NCBI GenBank assembly: GCA_022559845.1
Contig: CM040117.1
Coordinates: forward strand, 147,068,732-147,132,731
DNA from: Amorphophallus konjac
Lineage: Eukaryota > Streptophyta > Magnoliopsida > Alismatales > Araceae
Length of the DNA stretch: 64,000 nt
Direction of reading: 5' to 3'
Under the pieces are notes generated by a model. It did no database searches and was not told where the DNA came from. It saw only the letters and a program-made list of their open reading frames with translations. Position numbers and translations under genes: made by a program. How positions within the stretch are numbered: position 1 is the stretch's first letter; each line of letters opens with the position of its first letter. Positions 10,468-22,247 of this stretch are shown here, piece by piece.

Positions 10468-13400
10468 TGTCACGCCCCGAACCGATAGCAGCGGAACGTG
10501 TCGTTTGCTCGGAACGTGGCAGTTAAACAGTCATGTCAATCAGAGCATAGTCATTTCCACAAAACACAATTTGGACAAATAACAAATTTCATTTCAAATA
10601 TAAGTTCTTTACATATTCGGGCCCATAATAAATGAAAAGACTCAATAAAGAAAAACTACAATGAGACATAAGACGCAAGATAACCAGACTAGACGGTTCA
10701 TCTAGATGTCAGAGTTCTCTTCACTCTTGCCCTTGCCCATCATGTTCGGTCTCGTCGTCACTAAGGTCATTACCTGAAAAACATTAGAAAACGCAGGGTG
10801 AGCGAACGCTCAGTAGGACTTAATATCTCATGCTTTCGAGCTAGCTTTAAGTCAATTACAGTTTAACATGCTCATGCAGGTCATGCAAGATATAGAAATC
10901 GAGATCTATAATAACACGAGATAAATTCAAGAACTAGAAAAAAACGAGTAAGCAAGATGCTAGATAAACTCATGAAGAGTAAGGACGATGATAATCAAGA
11001 GAGTATAGCAAGATCTAACAAGTACTTTCTCAAGCTAGGTCAAGAGCATTCATGAGGAAATATAACATTCATCTCTCTATGACGAACACTATCACGAGAG
11101 CTTTAATGTATCCATTATTATGAAGGATCTTCATGACAAGATAACGAGTACTATCAATGGGATAATTCAAGAACATCTATGATGATCGATATAGAAGTAG
11201 AACAATTACTTCTACAAGCACTACATAGCATTTGCCAAGACACTAAGGGAATATCACGACGATATGATAACCCCTCCAATAAGGCAAATCAAGATCTTTT
11301 CATGACGAACAATAAGTTGTAGAAAGGTGTACTATGATGGCAATTACTCCCGATCATCACTATCACGAGAGCGTTTGCACATCTAGCACTATATAGGATT
11401 GGCCAATGCACTAAGGGGAAAATCACGACGATATGACCGCCCCTCATGGAAATAGCACTAGGTAGTATTTGGTCGCACACTTAGGAGTTCTCACGACTAT
11501 ATGATTGCCCCTAAATGCCAGTAACCGAGTTGGTGAATGCCAGCACCCGATCATCGTATACCGGTAACATTTGGACTTTGCCTCGCCCAATAGGGTCAGA
11601 TCAGGACCCGTAGCATTTAAAATGTCATTTTAGTGGGACCCATAGCCCCTGACATTTAGTCTAGGCTAATTCTATATTAATGGCCAAGAATTTCAAGGAT
11701 CAAGCGTGTAAGAACATTAAGATAGATTTCATGGAACATAGAGTTCAAGGACAGAACTTGTAATAAGGATGATATATCAATAAACCAGATGAAAACCATG
11801 ACATTCTGGAAATCTGGGTGATTAGGTACAACCAGCTCAGTCGGCCTTGAGGGAATCCAAGGCTGCGAGGAGACTTACGGATGTCCCAATGACTAACTTG
11901 CCAGTCCGCAGGAACGCAATGTCCAACGGAGGGCTCGTATGTCACCGCTATTTGAGGTGTATAACGTGAACCAATCATGAAACATGGACTCCATCTACGG
12001 ACGTGAGATGAGAGTGCCAAAAGACCCACGGTATGGGTCATCATCGGAAGAAAACGACGAGAACATGAATGCATTAATTATAGAATTTATGTCCATCCAA
12101 TTCTCTAATTAACTAAATTTATATTAATTGACGTTTGTGAGTAGTGTCATTTATTAATTAACATCCACTTGGAGGGACGTTAATTCTATGATTTTTAACT
12201 TAATTTATTTAACAAGAATTCACGTCATTATCTATTTAATTGAATAATTTTAAAACATACATTCAAAGACACATTTATTTATATAAAATAATTTAGAAAA
12301 ATAGAATATATGATAATTAGGAGAAAAATTTAAGGATTCAAAAAATATATTTTTTATAATTTTATGTGACATAGTTTAGTAGATATGGATTTCCAAGGTT
12401 ATAAGTACAAGTTATATATATATATATATATATATAATAATTAGACGCCTATGCATGATGGCGTTAAAACAAATTTGACGACATGTAGTTGGTCGTCATT
12501 TCAAAAAAATGCCAACTTTCAAACCTCCTGTTCTCGACGTACACACGTCGGAATCACGCGTTCTATATATCGAAATGACGGGCTCGAAAAACTCTACCTA
12601 ACCGGGTGTTCAAAATAATTTTTCGTTGAGAGATGAGAGATCTTGAGATAGGAGGCACGAAAAATGGTGCAACCACTCTCACTACCTCGGTCACCATCCA
12701 ATATCACTTCCATAAAATTTCATGTCCAAAGGACACTCCGACGCCTAAGAACGAGCCATCTCAAAAATAAACTCTAACTATGATGCTACAGTGATATCCT
12801 GGATTCGTCGTCTTAACGAAATAATGCTATTAAGTTAAATTGTCAATTTATATTATCACAAATCATATAAAAATTTACAGAAAAATATAGGAAGTCCCGT
12901 CATATACACCTTGTGATTTTTAGGCATACAGTTTCGTGAATAAAAGTTTTTAAACATGTTTCCCATATTAATTAACTATGGATAATATATGCAACCGTAG
13001 TATAGTAGAAAGCACGTACAATCATGCGGTAAGAAAATTTTGGGAGATATCTATATATTCTATTTAATCTAGCATGAAATTTTATCTAGTATTTTACTTG
13101 GGAGATTGCCTACCTTTCGATGGTTAATCGAATGAAGAAGTTGCAAGGAAGAAGAAAACAGAGGAATACGATGGCATCAACTGCAGCAGAAGAGCATAAC
13201 TCTCACACGAACTCGACAGAGGACTACAGTGGCACACTACGGCATAGGAAAGAGAATGACGGCAACAACAATAGCAATGCACGACCACTACATCAGAGGA
13301 AGAGCAAGAAGAACGACGCACGAGATGGTAGCCGCACAACGGAGCACGATGGCAGAGAAATCGCACGGAGGGTCTCCATATATAGGATTTAACGTGCGTA

Positions 13401-14785
13401 AACCTATTGGAATTAAACCTTCCAATGTAGAATCCTATTGAGTTTCCCTGTTAATCCCCTTTCCATGCATTGTTGGAGCGTCGATTGCACCTGCCGTTTT
13501 AGTAGCCGCCTGCCGTGTTTTTCATACGAAAACCCTAAGCTTCACCCTTCTAACAAGTATATGGGTTGGCTGGGTTAAAAACGTTGGGTTTTACATGGCC
13601 CATCTCTTTTCCATATTGGGTTGGGTTGAAGGCCGACCATCCTTTCATAATGTTGATCGTTAGTGATAATAAGTTTGGGTATTATAGATAGCCCCTACGT
13701 ATATAAGTACTATATTTATACTTCCAAACTTTTTAAAATCTATAATCCCATTTAACTTACGTATACATGGCCCATTAGTTATATTCATTATAAATGGTTT
13801 ATCACTATATATATAAGTCTTATCTCTTTTATTTATTTTTTCTACCTTATTAGTTTCCCTTATTGTAATGATATTTAAGTACGTACTCTGTTTAAAAGCC
13901 CAATATTATGAGGTCCATTAGTTTCTCCATTATCTTTAAGAATTCAAAAGCCCATTAACTTGTATAATCATATGTGGGCATGGCTAAGTGGATCATAAGG
14001 TCACTTATTTAGTAGTTAAGTAATTTAAACTCACTATTTACAATGTTTTGATTTAAGTCAAACTTTAAATATACTTATATGCTATTAGTAATCTTATATA
14101 AATTTTTGTTTAATTATCATCTCGGGTATCAGAGACATGTTTTAATCCTGTGAAGGTCTTTATTTGTAACTTGTCATATGGGATTTATTCTAGAGACAAA
14201 TATCCGAGTTTTTTATTATTTTCTATTTGTAATCTTAAATATTCTTGATGCTTTATCAAGTTTAAGTCACAAATAGATAATTAGATTTAAAGAACGTAGT
14301 TGCTATTCATTATTCAATTATCTTTCAATTATTTATTTTCATCTCTATTTCATAATTAATTCACCAACGAATAATCTTAAATTTCTTCTTGATTTAGAAT
14401 TAGGATGAGATCCTTTATTATCTAATTGTCTTTTTAGATAAACATGTACATGGCGTTATTTAATGTGTAGTTATCTTTTCCTTTCAAAAATATAATTACA
14501 AGTTATATACATATATGGGTTTTCAAAAGCCCACTCATTATTATCAAGGCCCATTATTCCTTTTAAAGCTCATTGAGCATAATGTATATACATATATTCA
14601 ATTTTTATTTCTAAATTATTTATTTATACCTTTATTGATGCCCATTAATTAACATTTAGGCCCATTAACTATTTTAACTAATTATCACTTTTCTTTTATC
14701 AAAAATTTAATTTTCTAAAATTTTCAATGACTAATATTTATAGTTATTTTTATTTATTTCCTATTTAAATTTCTGGGGTGCTACA
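10468..14785 (-). repeat. Full LTR copy 3 (about 4.32 kb)
   Basis: Same termini and internal order as LTR copy 2: TATA at 13377-13386, (TA)n at 12413, donor-like GTAAGT at 11878-11873, TGAGCG inverted repeat at 10799-10812. Its high end (GCTACA at 14785) is followed by TCTCCG rather than the purine tract, so it is the outermost LTR of the array. The matching left flank is lost, so no target duplication can be tested. Confidence 0.85.
12413..12436. repeat. (TA)n microsatellite, LTR copy 3
   Basis: Shorter counterpart of the tract at 7664-7719. Confidence 0.85.
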
Positions 14786-17211
14786 TCTCCGTTCCTCCGA
14801 GCAAGCTTGGAGGGTAACAAAATGAAATGGAAAGATGAAGAGAAACTCGAAAATAAAAGATCGATGGAAAATATTTGTCTCTAATTCAAAAAAAATGTAG
14901 CTTCCGTAGAAGCAGATCTTCAAATTCACGATAACTTTCTCTCATAATTTTCTCTCTACTTTTGGTGGAGTGATTTTTCTCTGGTTTTCTCTCTTGATCA
15001 CAGCACTGCTCTCACGCTTCTCTCCTTTTTCCACTGTTCCATCCACACTTTCGAACCCTTTTCCTCAGTATATATATATATATATATGTCTGCTCCAGAA
15101 ACTTAGGCGTGTGGATATCACGTTTCCCGCCTGAAAGGTTGGGGCACGTGTAGGAATATTCTCGACCTCTATTTTTCTCGAATCACGTGCCATTTACCTG
15201 GTGAATGCACAGACAAACTGTCAGAAAAGGAATAAACACTTTGTCACACACTTAGCACAGGTTTTACGGATGAAGCGAGTAAGTGAGCATAAATTGCACT
15301 GAGTAGGAGTTTCCAAGTCAGCCATTGCACTGACTTACTAGAAGGTGAACAAGAGGTTACACCGAGTTGAAGTGAGCAAAAGCGAGAGATGCACTGACTT
15401 GTGAAAACTCACGACGACATAAGCACAGATCATAGAGTTCAAACGTGCAACAGATGTGCACTGACATGAAAGGATAAGGCACAAAGATGCACTGACTTTA
15501 TTCTTGCCAGAAAGGAAAGTTTGCACCGAGTCTAATAGGAGGCCTGAAGGAATAACTGCACCGACCTCGTTGCAACAGGGATTTGTATAGTCTTGGCTAA
15601 ACACCGATCATGTTTTTATCTTAAGCAAAGTATGCACCGAGATGTGTTCCTATACCTACGTCTAACCAAAAGTTGCACCGACTACATGTTATTCAGAAAG
15701 AGAAAGAATGCACCGAGTCGGGATATGCAGTCCAAGCAAGAGCTGCACCGAGATGACAAAGAGAAATGAGCAGAACAAAGAGAGATACAAGACAAAGCTT
15801 GCACGGAGTTGAATTTGCACTGAGATAAAGAAATGAGCAGACTAAGCAATGCATTCTAGTCAAGAGTTGCACCGACCCTAAAATTGCACCGACCTCAAGA
15901 GGTGACATGCAGAGACATGATAGGTAAATCATGCAACAAGCACAGACCTCCTTCATGCTTAAAAACAAAGAGATGCACCGCGGCAAAATATGCACGGACT
16001 TAATGCGAGATCCACCGAGCTCTACTGAGACGAGCACAAGTGTTGAGCTTATTAAAGGAGACTTGCACCGAGGCAAGGACTTACCACCACGTCTAGAGTA
16101 AGGCATGCACTGATCTATTGACTGCATATAAACAGGAAGATGCACGAACCTTTATTGCAAGACTGAGATAAAAACAAATTGATTTATAGTGTGAGACATC
16201 ATCAAAACCGTAGGGATGCAACAAGCTTCTTATATAGTGGTCTCTAGAAGCCCAAGGTGTCAACATATTGGAACAATGTGTCAACACTTCTTAGGAAAAC
16301 TGCCAATATATTGCTCTCTAGAAGACCAAGGTGTCGACCTTCTGTGATAAAGGTGTCGACAGTTCTGATGAAACCTCTTGAACAAAAATGCATATGTGCA
16401 CAGACTTTCAGCAACGTGCACAGACTTTGTAGTTCACATGTGCACAAACCTTTCTTATGCTGAAGGCAAACATTGCACAGACCTTGATATGTGCACAACC
16501 TTGATATTGCAGGACCTCTGCATGTGCACCGACCTAAGTGGAAAGTCTTCAGCTTGTGCATCGACCTTAGTCCAAGACTTCAGCATGTGCACCGACCTTG
16601 GTTGCAAGTCTTCAGTATGTGCACCGACCTTCTGAGCAAAGATGCATATGTGCACCAACCTTGGTTGAGCATGTGCACTGACCTTATAGTGTTGAAAGCA
16701 AGTGTGCACGGACCTTTGTTGAGCATGTGCACCAACCTTGGTTCAGGATGTGCACCGACCTCTTGATCTGAAATGCATATGTGCACCGACCTTGCCTTTC
16801 ACTTGTGCACCAACCTTCTGCTATGTGCACCGACCTTGGTTCACATGTGCACAGACCTTCTGCTATGTGCACCGACCTTTCTATGTGAACAGTAACCGCT
16901 GCACCAACCTTACTGCATGAACTTCTGAGTAGCCTGTTGCCTTGATTTTTGTGATGCTAATTGCCTCGATTTCTATGCATTTAATATTATCATCTATCTT
17001 GATTTCTGTGCATCCAGTTGCCTTGATTTCTGTGCAACCATGATTTCTTACACTCATCGGTGATGGCACAGAGATGTATCTTCTTGCTTATGTTGTCATG
17101 ACCTGAAATGTATGAATATGTGTTTATCAAAATATAAGTAGACTTATCAATGAGTCATAGTCAGACATCATCAAAATAATAGAATTAAGCATGTTATACA
17201 CATGTCCAACA
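14786..17211 (-). mobile_element. Sirevirus-type copia LTR remnant
   Basis: The high end, read on the minus strand, begins TGTTGGACATGTGTATAACA and continues with TTTTGATGATGTCTGACTATG, closely matching the start of the complete Sirevirus solo LTR at 28809. The body carries many GTGCACCGACCTT words, in the antisense form of the AAGGTCNNTGCA words of that solo LTR. No 3' end signature (a C-run after ATTCA) is visible and the low end meets the gypsy LTR at 14786, so this is a truncated LTR. No coding sequence. Confidence 0.7.
15240..16915. repeat. Reiterated GTGCACCGACCTT words
   Basis: Dozens of copies of TGCACCGAC, TGCACTGACT or TGTGCACCGACCTTGG at irregular 20-60-bp spacing, densest at 16,380-16,900. 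The core GTGCAC is palindromic. Short open frames here are by-products of the repetition. Confidence 0.75.
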
Positions 17212-17395
17212 CAGTCCGCCTCCCCTCCCACTCCAGTACCACTCACCCCTCCCCCTCCACATCTAGTCCACCTCCCCGCCTCCGGTACCCTCCCCCTCCA
17301 CCTCCACCTCCGGTCCACCCCCCTCCCCTCCGGTACCCTCCACCTCCGGTCCACCCCCTCCTCCGGTCCCCCATCCATCCCTAGAGCCGATGACC
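17212..17395. repeat. C-rich CCTCCGGTACC-type repeat
   Basis: About 180 bases that are nearly all pyrimidine on the plus strand, with repeated CCTCCGGTCCACC and CCTCCGGTACCCTCC words. The plus-strand frame encodes only a polyproline-like string. I treat it as simple-sequence DNA. Confidence 0.7.
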
Positions 17396-17412
17396 CACCC
17401 TTCGAGATCGAG

Positions 17413-17415
<3 letters not shown>

Positions 17416-17506
<91 letters not shown>
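17416..17506. repeat. (GA)n microsatellite
   Basis: About 45 uninterrupted AG units, following GAGATCGAGATCGAG. Together with the preceding C-rich block it makes an abrupt pyrimidine-to-purine strand switch. The 244 bases from 17507 to element A show nothing else. Confidence 0.95.
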
Positions 17507-17511
<5 letters not shown>

Positions 17512-17750
17512 TAGTCTTTTTCATACCATTGATGGAATATTCTACGGGATATTCATTTTTTTAGACGGCAACAAACTACATTGATTTATTTGTAAAATAA
17601 TAATGATTGTAGGGACTTTTAAGACAATAGTTAGATTTGAGGGATCAATCGGTAATTTGATACATTTGTAGGCACTAATATGTAAAAATTCTTTTAAAAT
17701 AAATAAAGAAACTTTTAAGACAATTAAAAAATAATTTAATATTTTATATA

Positions 17751-18644
17751 CGAGGAGGGTAAATCTGGTTTGACCCAAAAACGGCCCACGCACGCGCGGC
17801 CCATTAAGGTTTGGACGTGCTGAGCCCAGGCAAAGGATGAGCGCGCATGCTCAGCCCAATAAGAAGGAGGCCGGCCCAACAGAGCATCGGATTCCACGAC
17901 GCCGATGAGGCCGGCCCAAGCGCAGTTCTCGCCGGAGGACACTCCGACGACCGACCGTTGCCCCCACGACGCCGGCCTTGACCCCGTAACGGGCGAGCAC
18001 GCGCCATGAGTGCCATAAGACTCGCCCAGGGAACGGCCGACGCCGGGGCTATCGCCCTCCAACGGGAAACTCCTACCAACATAGCGGAGTAATGTTACTC
18101 TACTAAACGGACCCTTCCCTATCAAGGGATGAGGCCCTCGCTCCAGGACAACCCATATAAAAGGGACATCGACAGTAGAGAAGGGCACAATAGATTCTTC
18201 TACTAAAACCCCACGCTACTACGCAAGAGGATACTCCTACCCTAGAGCTTCCTACTAAGAAGAGAGCAGCTCGACTAGCAACCACGACGAGAGGGACGTT
18301 CGCTACATCCAGAGAGCTTCTTCCTCCTGTGCGGCCTTACCACCCAGCGAACACTCTCCGAGAGCCAACTGGGAGCGGCGAGCACACGTGCAGAGGATCT
18401 ACACGCCTCCTGGATCGACGACTACGGCCCTTACTTCTTTCTCACCTTGCTCCTCTCTTTTGCTCATTAATCCCTTGCTGACTTAAGCATCGGAGGGTTA
18501 TCCCCTGGGGTAACACCCGGGACTCCTTCTGACGCCCTTTTGGTTTCTTGGTGTGTGTAGGCATCCACGGGTGCAAGACGACTTCCCCAACAAATAAATA
18601 GAGAAGGTGGTACGTGGCCTAGGAACTATTTTCCTGCCGCTACA
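17751..18644 (+). repeat. 5' LTR of element A
   Basis: 894 bp, starting CGAGGAGGGTAAATC (TG to CG by mutation, since the 3' LTR has TGAGGAGGG) and ending CCGCTACA. TATA at 18155. Single-base differences from the 3' LTR are visible by eye throughout. Confidence 0.85.
18155..18162 (+). promoter_or_regulatory. TATA box, element A 5' LTR
   Basis: TATAAAAG about 405 bp into the LTR; conserved in the 3' LTR at 32222. Confidence 0.6.
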
Positions 18645-18649
18645 CTTCT

Positions 18650-18667
18650 TGGCACCGTCTGTGGGAA
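18650..18667 (+). promoter_or_regulatory. Primer binding site of element A
   Basis: TGGCACCGTCTGTGGGAA begins five bases after the LTR end, in the position and style of Tat-lineage PBSs. I do not assign the tRNA with confidence. Confidence 0.6.
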
Positions 18668-18683
18668 TCACGAGCAAAAAGCT

Positions 18684-20068
18684 ATGGCACCCCGTGGAAG
18701 CCTCCGCAACGCCAACAACCGGGGGCGGGGCTCCCATCAGAGACCCAACTCTCGTCGGGGATCGCAGGAAGCTTCTTTTGTGCACCACCGACAAGAGGTC
18801 ACCCCAGGTGACCTAGACGAGCTCCGCCAGGAGATCCGAGCCCTGGCGGAATTATGCCGAGAGCTCGGGACCAGAGGCCCCAAAACGCCCCATCCGAGCG
18901 ACAAGAGGGCGAGGGAGGCCAGGTCGGAGAGAACTTCCGACAGGTACGGGAGGCATCCCATGCCTCCGTCGCAAGAATCCGACGATCGCGCAACGTGCCC
19001 GCGTCTAGGGGACGCATCCCTCTCCACTCCAACCCGGAGATGGACCGCCGGCTCCAACAGTTCGACGAAATAGAGGACAAGGTCCGGTACCTAGACGACG
19101 TCCTCCTAGCTGCCAAGAACCACGGCCTCATCGATGACGACCAGGACTTCCACGCTCCCTTTTCCAGGGAAATCATGGAAGCCCCCATCCCGCCAAAGCT
19201 CCAACTACCGTCATTCGCCTCCTACGACGACACCACCAACCCAGCCGACCACCTGCACGACTTCGAGTCCCACCTGGTGTTTCACCGGACCTCGGACACC
19301 GTGAAGTGCTTGGCGTTCGTCACGACCCTTCGGGAGAATGCCCGGGTATGGTTCGAGTCCCTGCCGGCCGGGACGATCTCCTCCTTCCAGCAGCTCAAGA
19401 AGCTATTCAAGGAGAACTTCGTGGGCTACCGAAAGGTAGCCAAGTCTGCAGTAACCCTCCTCGTCCTTAGGCAGGGGAAGGAAGAGGCGTTGTGGGACTT
19501 CGTCTCTCGCTTCCGCGTGGAGGCACTCCGGATCCCCCATCTCGACGTCAGCATCGCCACCACGGCGCTCACTCAGGGGACGTGAGACCACATCCTCCGA
19601 CGCGCGCTAGGAGTGGAAGCCCCAACGACCCTTCCAGATCTCCTCGCGCTAGCCCAAAAGCATGCGCATTACGAAGAGAACACCGCGGCCCTGCGTCGTG
19701 CGGCAGGGACCGATTAGCCCGACCGTAAAAGAGCCACCGACCCACCGCGCGAGGGTCAGAGCAAGCGAGAGTGGCGCGACGGGGACCACCGCGACCGCTC
19801 CGAGAAGGAAAGGGGTGGCTACCGCTACTATACACCCCTGACGGCCCCGCCTGACCAGATCCTCATGGAGATTCGCGAGGAGCCATTCCTCAAGTGGCCC
19901 TCGCAGATGAAGTCGGATTCCAACTCACGGGATAAAAAGAAGTACTGCCGCTTCCACCGGGACCATGGCCACGACACCGCCGACTGCATCAATCTGAAGG
20001 ATGCCATCGAGGACCTCGTACGCAGAGGGCTCCTCGATAAGTTCCTCACTAAAAACGCCGAGAGATGA
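18684..20068 (+). pseudogene. gag of element A (decayed)
   Basis: The start ATG at 18684 opens MAPRGS; the frame shifts by one near 18.86-18.90 kb into the main Gag frame. A retrotransposon Gag core follows at about 19.15-19.56 kb, with the motifs RVWFESLP and FKENFVGYRK and a leucine-rich segment. A zinc-knuckle-like CRFHRDHGHDTADC sits near 19.95 kb. In-frame stops occur at 19583 (TGA) and about 19716 (TAG). The protein would form the virus-like particle and package element RNA in the cytoplasm. The homologous Gag of element B (39.9-41.4 kb) shares most of these motifs, supporting the frame. Confidence 0.85.
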
Positions 20069-20115
20069 CATAAGACGCCTCCCCGATCGACAATCGGCCC
20101 AACGGAAAGGAGATC

Positions 20116-20575
20116 ATGATGATCTCTGGGGGACCCGCTGCGGGGGGAGACAGCGCAAGCAGAAGGCATCGATACGCGACGGCTATCAACACGGTGGATC
20201 AAGGCGACGGAACCCCAAGGGAGTTTTCCCCTTCAGGCCACCCGGGAGACCCCATAGTCTTCTCCGAGGATGACCTTAACGGCGTCATGACGTCCCATTC
20301 TGATGCTTTGGTGGTTTTCGCCACCATCAATTAATGTATTGTGCGCCGCATCCTGGTAGATAATGAAAGTGGACCCGACGTTATCGCGTATGACTGTCTT
20401 GTACTTATGGGTGTGGACGTGTCACAACTCGCACCATTGCACATGCCGATGTATGGATTCTCCGGCACGACTGTCCGCCCGGAAGGGCGTATCTCGCTCC
20501 CGATCACGTTCGGGACGGCACCGAAAGAGGTAACCTTCCTCACCGACTTTACTATGGTCGTGCAATGATAGGATA
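20116..20575 (+). pseudogene. Aspartic protease region of element A (decayed)
   Basis: One frame from 20116 carries a linker, a stop at 20332-20334, then the protease core RRILVDNESGPDVIAYDCL. The catalytic triad of retropepsins is D-T/S/N-G; here the glycine position reads E (D-N-E), while element B keeps D-N-G, so the site is probably mutated. The downstream flap-like segment (PITFGTAPKEVTFLTDF) is present. Two stops and a frameshift follow at 20566-20575. In an intact element the enzyme would cut Gag-Pol. Confidence 0.8.
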
Positions 20576-21790
20576 CAATGCCATCATCGACCGAGGAATC
20601 CTCGGTACACTTTGAGGCGTCCCTTCCTCCTACCATCAGAAGCTTAAGTTCCCCACCCCCCACGGGGTAGGGGAAGTCCGGGGTGATCAACGAGAGTCCA
20701 GGAGGTGCTACCTTATCTCCACCCGCGACCGACGCCCCGAAGATGCACCACACGAAAAGAAGGCGAGGACCGAAGATCCAGGTCCGAGCACGAGCGCGCT
20801 AGCCGAGGACTTATACCTCATCCAAGTTGGGGACGACCAAAGCAGATCACTGAAGATTGGCGCTACCTTGTCCGAGCACGATAAACAAGCGTACGCAAGC
20901 TTCCTCGCAGCCAATCAGGACGTGTTCGCTTGGTCCAAGGACGAGCTCCCGGAATTCCCCCGGAGGTCATCACGCACCAACTAAGGTTGGACCCTAACTA
21001 CCGCCCGGTACAGCAACGCCGAAGATGGTGCAACCCCGAGCGACAAGCCGTCATCAAGCAACAAGTGGGCGAGAAATTGCTGTCAGGACTGCTCCGGCCT
21101 ACCCAGTATCCAGATTGGGTGGCCAACGTAGTCCTGGTCCCCAAGAGCAACGAGAAGTGGCGGATGTGCGTGGACTACACCGACCTTAACAAAGCCACGC
21201 CCAAAGACAGCTTCCCCATGCCATGGATCGACCAATGGGTCGATGCCACGGCCGGGCACGAAATGCTGAGCTTCCTTGACGCCTATTCAGGGTACCATCA
21301 GATCAGCATGCATCAGCCCGACCAAGACAAGACCGCGTTCATCACCGACCACGGCTTATACTGCTACACTCGCATGCCGTTCGGGTTGAAGAACGCCGGA
21401 GCTACGTATCAACGCCTAGTCAACCATATGTTTGACTCGTAGATCGTCCGCAACATGGAGGTCTACATCGATGACATGCTCGTGAAAAGCCTCCGAGCAG
21501 CCGAGCACTTGCGCGACTTAGCGGAAACCTTCACCACGCTCTGAAGGTACAACATGAAACTCAACCCTGCTAAGTGTGCGTTCGGGGTGCGGTCAGGCAA
21601 GTTCCTAGGTTTCCTCGTTACTCACCGAGGAATCGAAGCCAACCCGATCAGATCAAAGTAGTATTGGAGATGGAGCGACCCAAGCGGGTGAGGGATGTAC
21701 AGTGCCTCACCGGGCGCATCGCCGCTCTGGCCCGGTTCTTATCCCGAGCCGCCGAACGATGTCTACCCTTCTTCGGCTGATCAAGCAGGC
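20576..21790 (+). pseudogene. Reverse transcriptase of element A (decayed)
   Basis: A linker (GYNAII, then DLYLIQVG) leads into RT after a frameshift near 20.95 kb. RT blocks are visible in order: MCVDYTDLNKATPKDSFPMP near 21.17 kb, FLDAYSGYHQI near 21.27 kb, TRMPFGLKNAGATYQRL near 21.37 kb, and the catalytic VYIDDMLVKS at about 21.46-21.49 kb (Y-I-D-D, a common plant gypsy form). Stops interrupt at 21440 (TAG) and about 21541 (TGA), and a frame change occurs near 21.65 kb. The intact enzyme would copy element RNA into DNA. Confidence 0.92.
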
Positions 21791-22247
21791 CAACCTGGAG
21801 TCAGAGAAGAAGGTATGGATCAACTAGGACCAGGAGTGCGAGCAGGCGTTCGAAGAACTGAAGCGTTACCTGACGACGCCTCCTATCCTCGCCAAACCCC
21901 AAAGGGGGGAACAACTGCTCTTATACCTATCCGTGATGCGCAGCACCATGAGTGTTGTGCTCACACGGGAGGAAGCAAGAGTCATGAAGCCTGTCTACTA
22001 TGTTAGCCGAGCACTACAAGGACCAGAATTCTGGTACTCACGGACTGAAAAGTTCACCCTCGCGTTGATTACAGCTGCTCGCAAGCTGCGACCATACTTC
22101 CTGGCCTACCCGATCGCCGTCCTCATCGATCAGCCCCTCCGGCAAATCCTTCAGAACCCTGATGCGTCCAGAAGACTGGTCAAGTGGGCCATCGAGTTGG
22201 GAGAATTCGACATCAAGTTTCGACCGAGGACAGCGATCAAGGCCTAG
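21791..22247 (+). pseudogene. RNase H (first copy) of element A
   Basis: Follows RT directly. Visible motifs are MRSTMSVVLTRE, VYYVSRALQGPEFWY and KFTLALITAARKLRPYFLAY, typical of the Ty3/gypsy RNase H that follows RT. It ends at a TAG at 22245-22247. The catalytic aspartate region near the start is disrupted by frame changes between 21.65 and 21.93 kb. Confidence 0.8.

Larger units (their letters stand above)
3337..14785 (-). mobile_element. Tandem array of a long-LTR, minimal-internal gypsy element
   Basis: The order is partial LTR, internal, LTR, internal, LTR, with a repeat period near 4.75 kb. On the minus strand each full LTR begins TGTAGCACCCC and ends GTGACA. The internal region starts at a PBS matching initiator tRNA-Met (TGGTATCAGAGCC) and ends in the purine tract AAGTGGGGGAGGG directly before the next LTR. 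LTRs are about 4.35 kb and internal regions about 0.4 kb, with no gag-pol, so the element is non-autonomous. The LTR style resembles gypsy chromoviruses (Tekay/Del type); that lineage call is inferred. The three-LTR order suggests unequal recombination between copies. Copies look nearly identical by eye apart from (TA)n length. Confidence 0.85.

Noticed and set aside
16244..16872. Several overlapping 60-105-codon frames on both strands, rich in Cys and His
   Set aside because: Produced by the reiterated GTGCACCGACCTT word; not proteins.
17191..17514. Proline-rich frame ending in an Arg-Glu repeat
   Set aside because: A translation of the CCTCC-type and (GA)n simple repeats.
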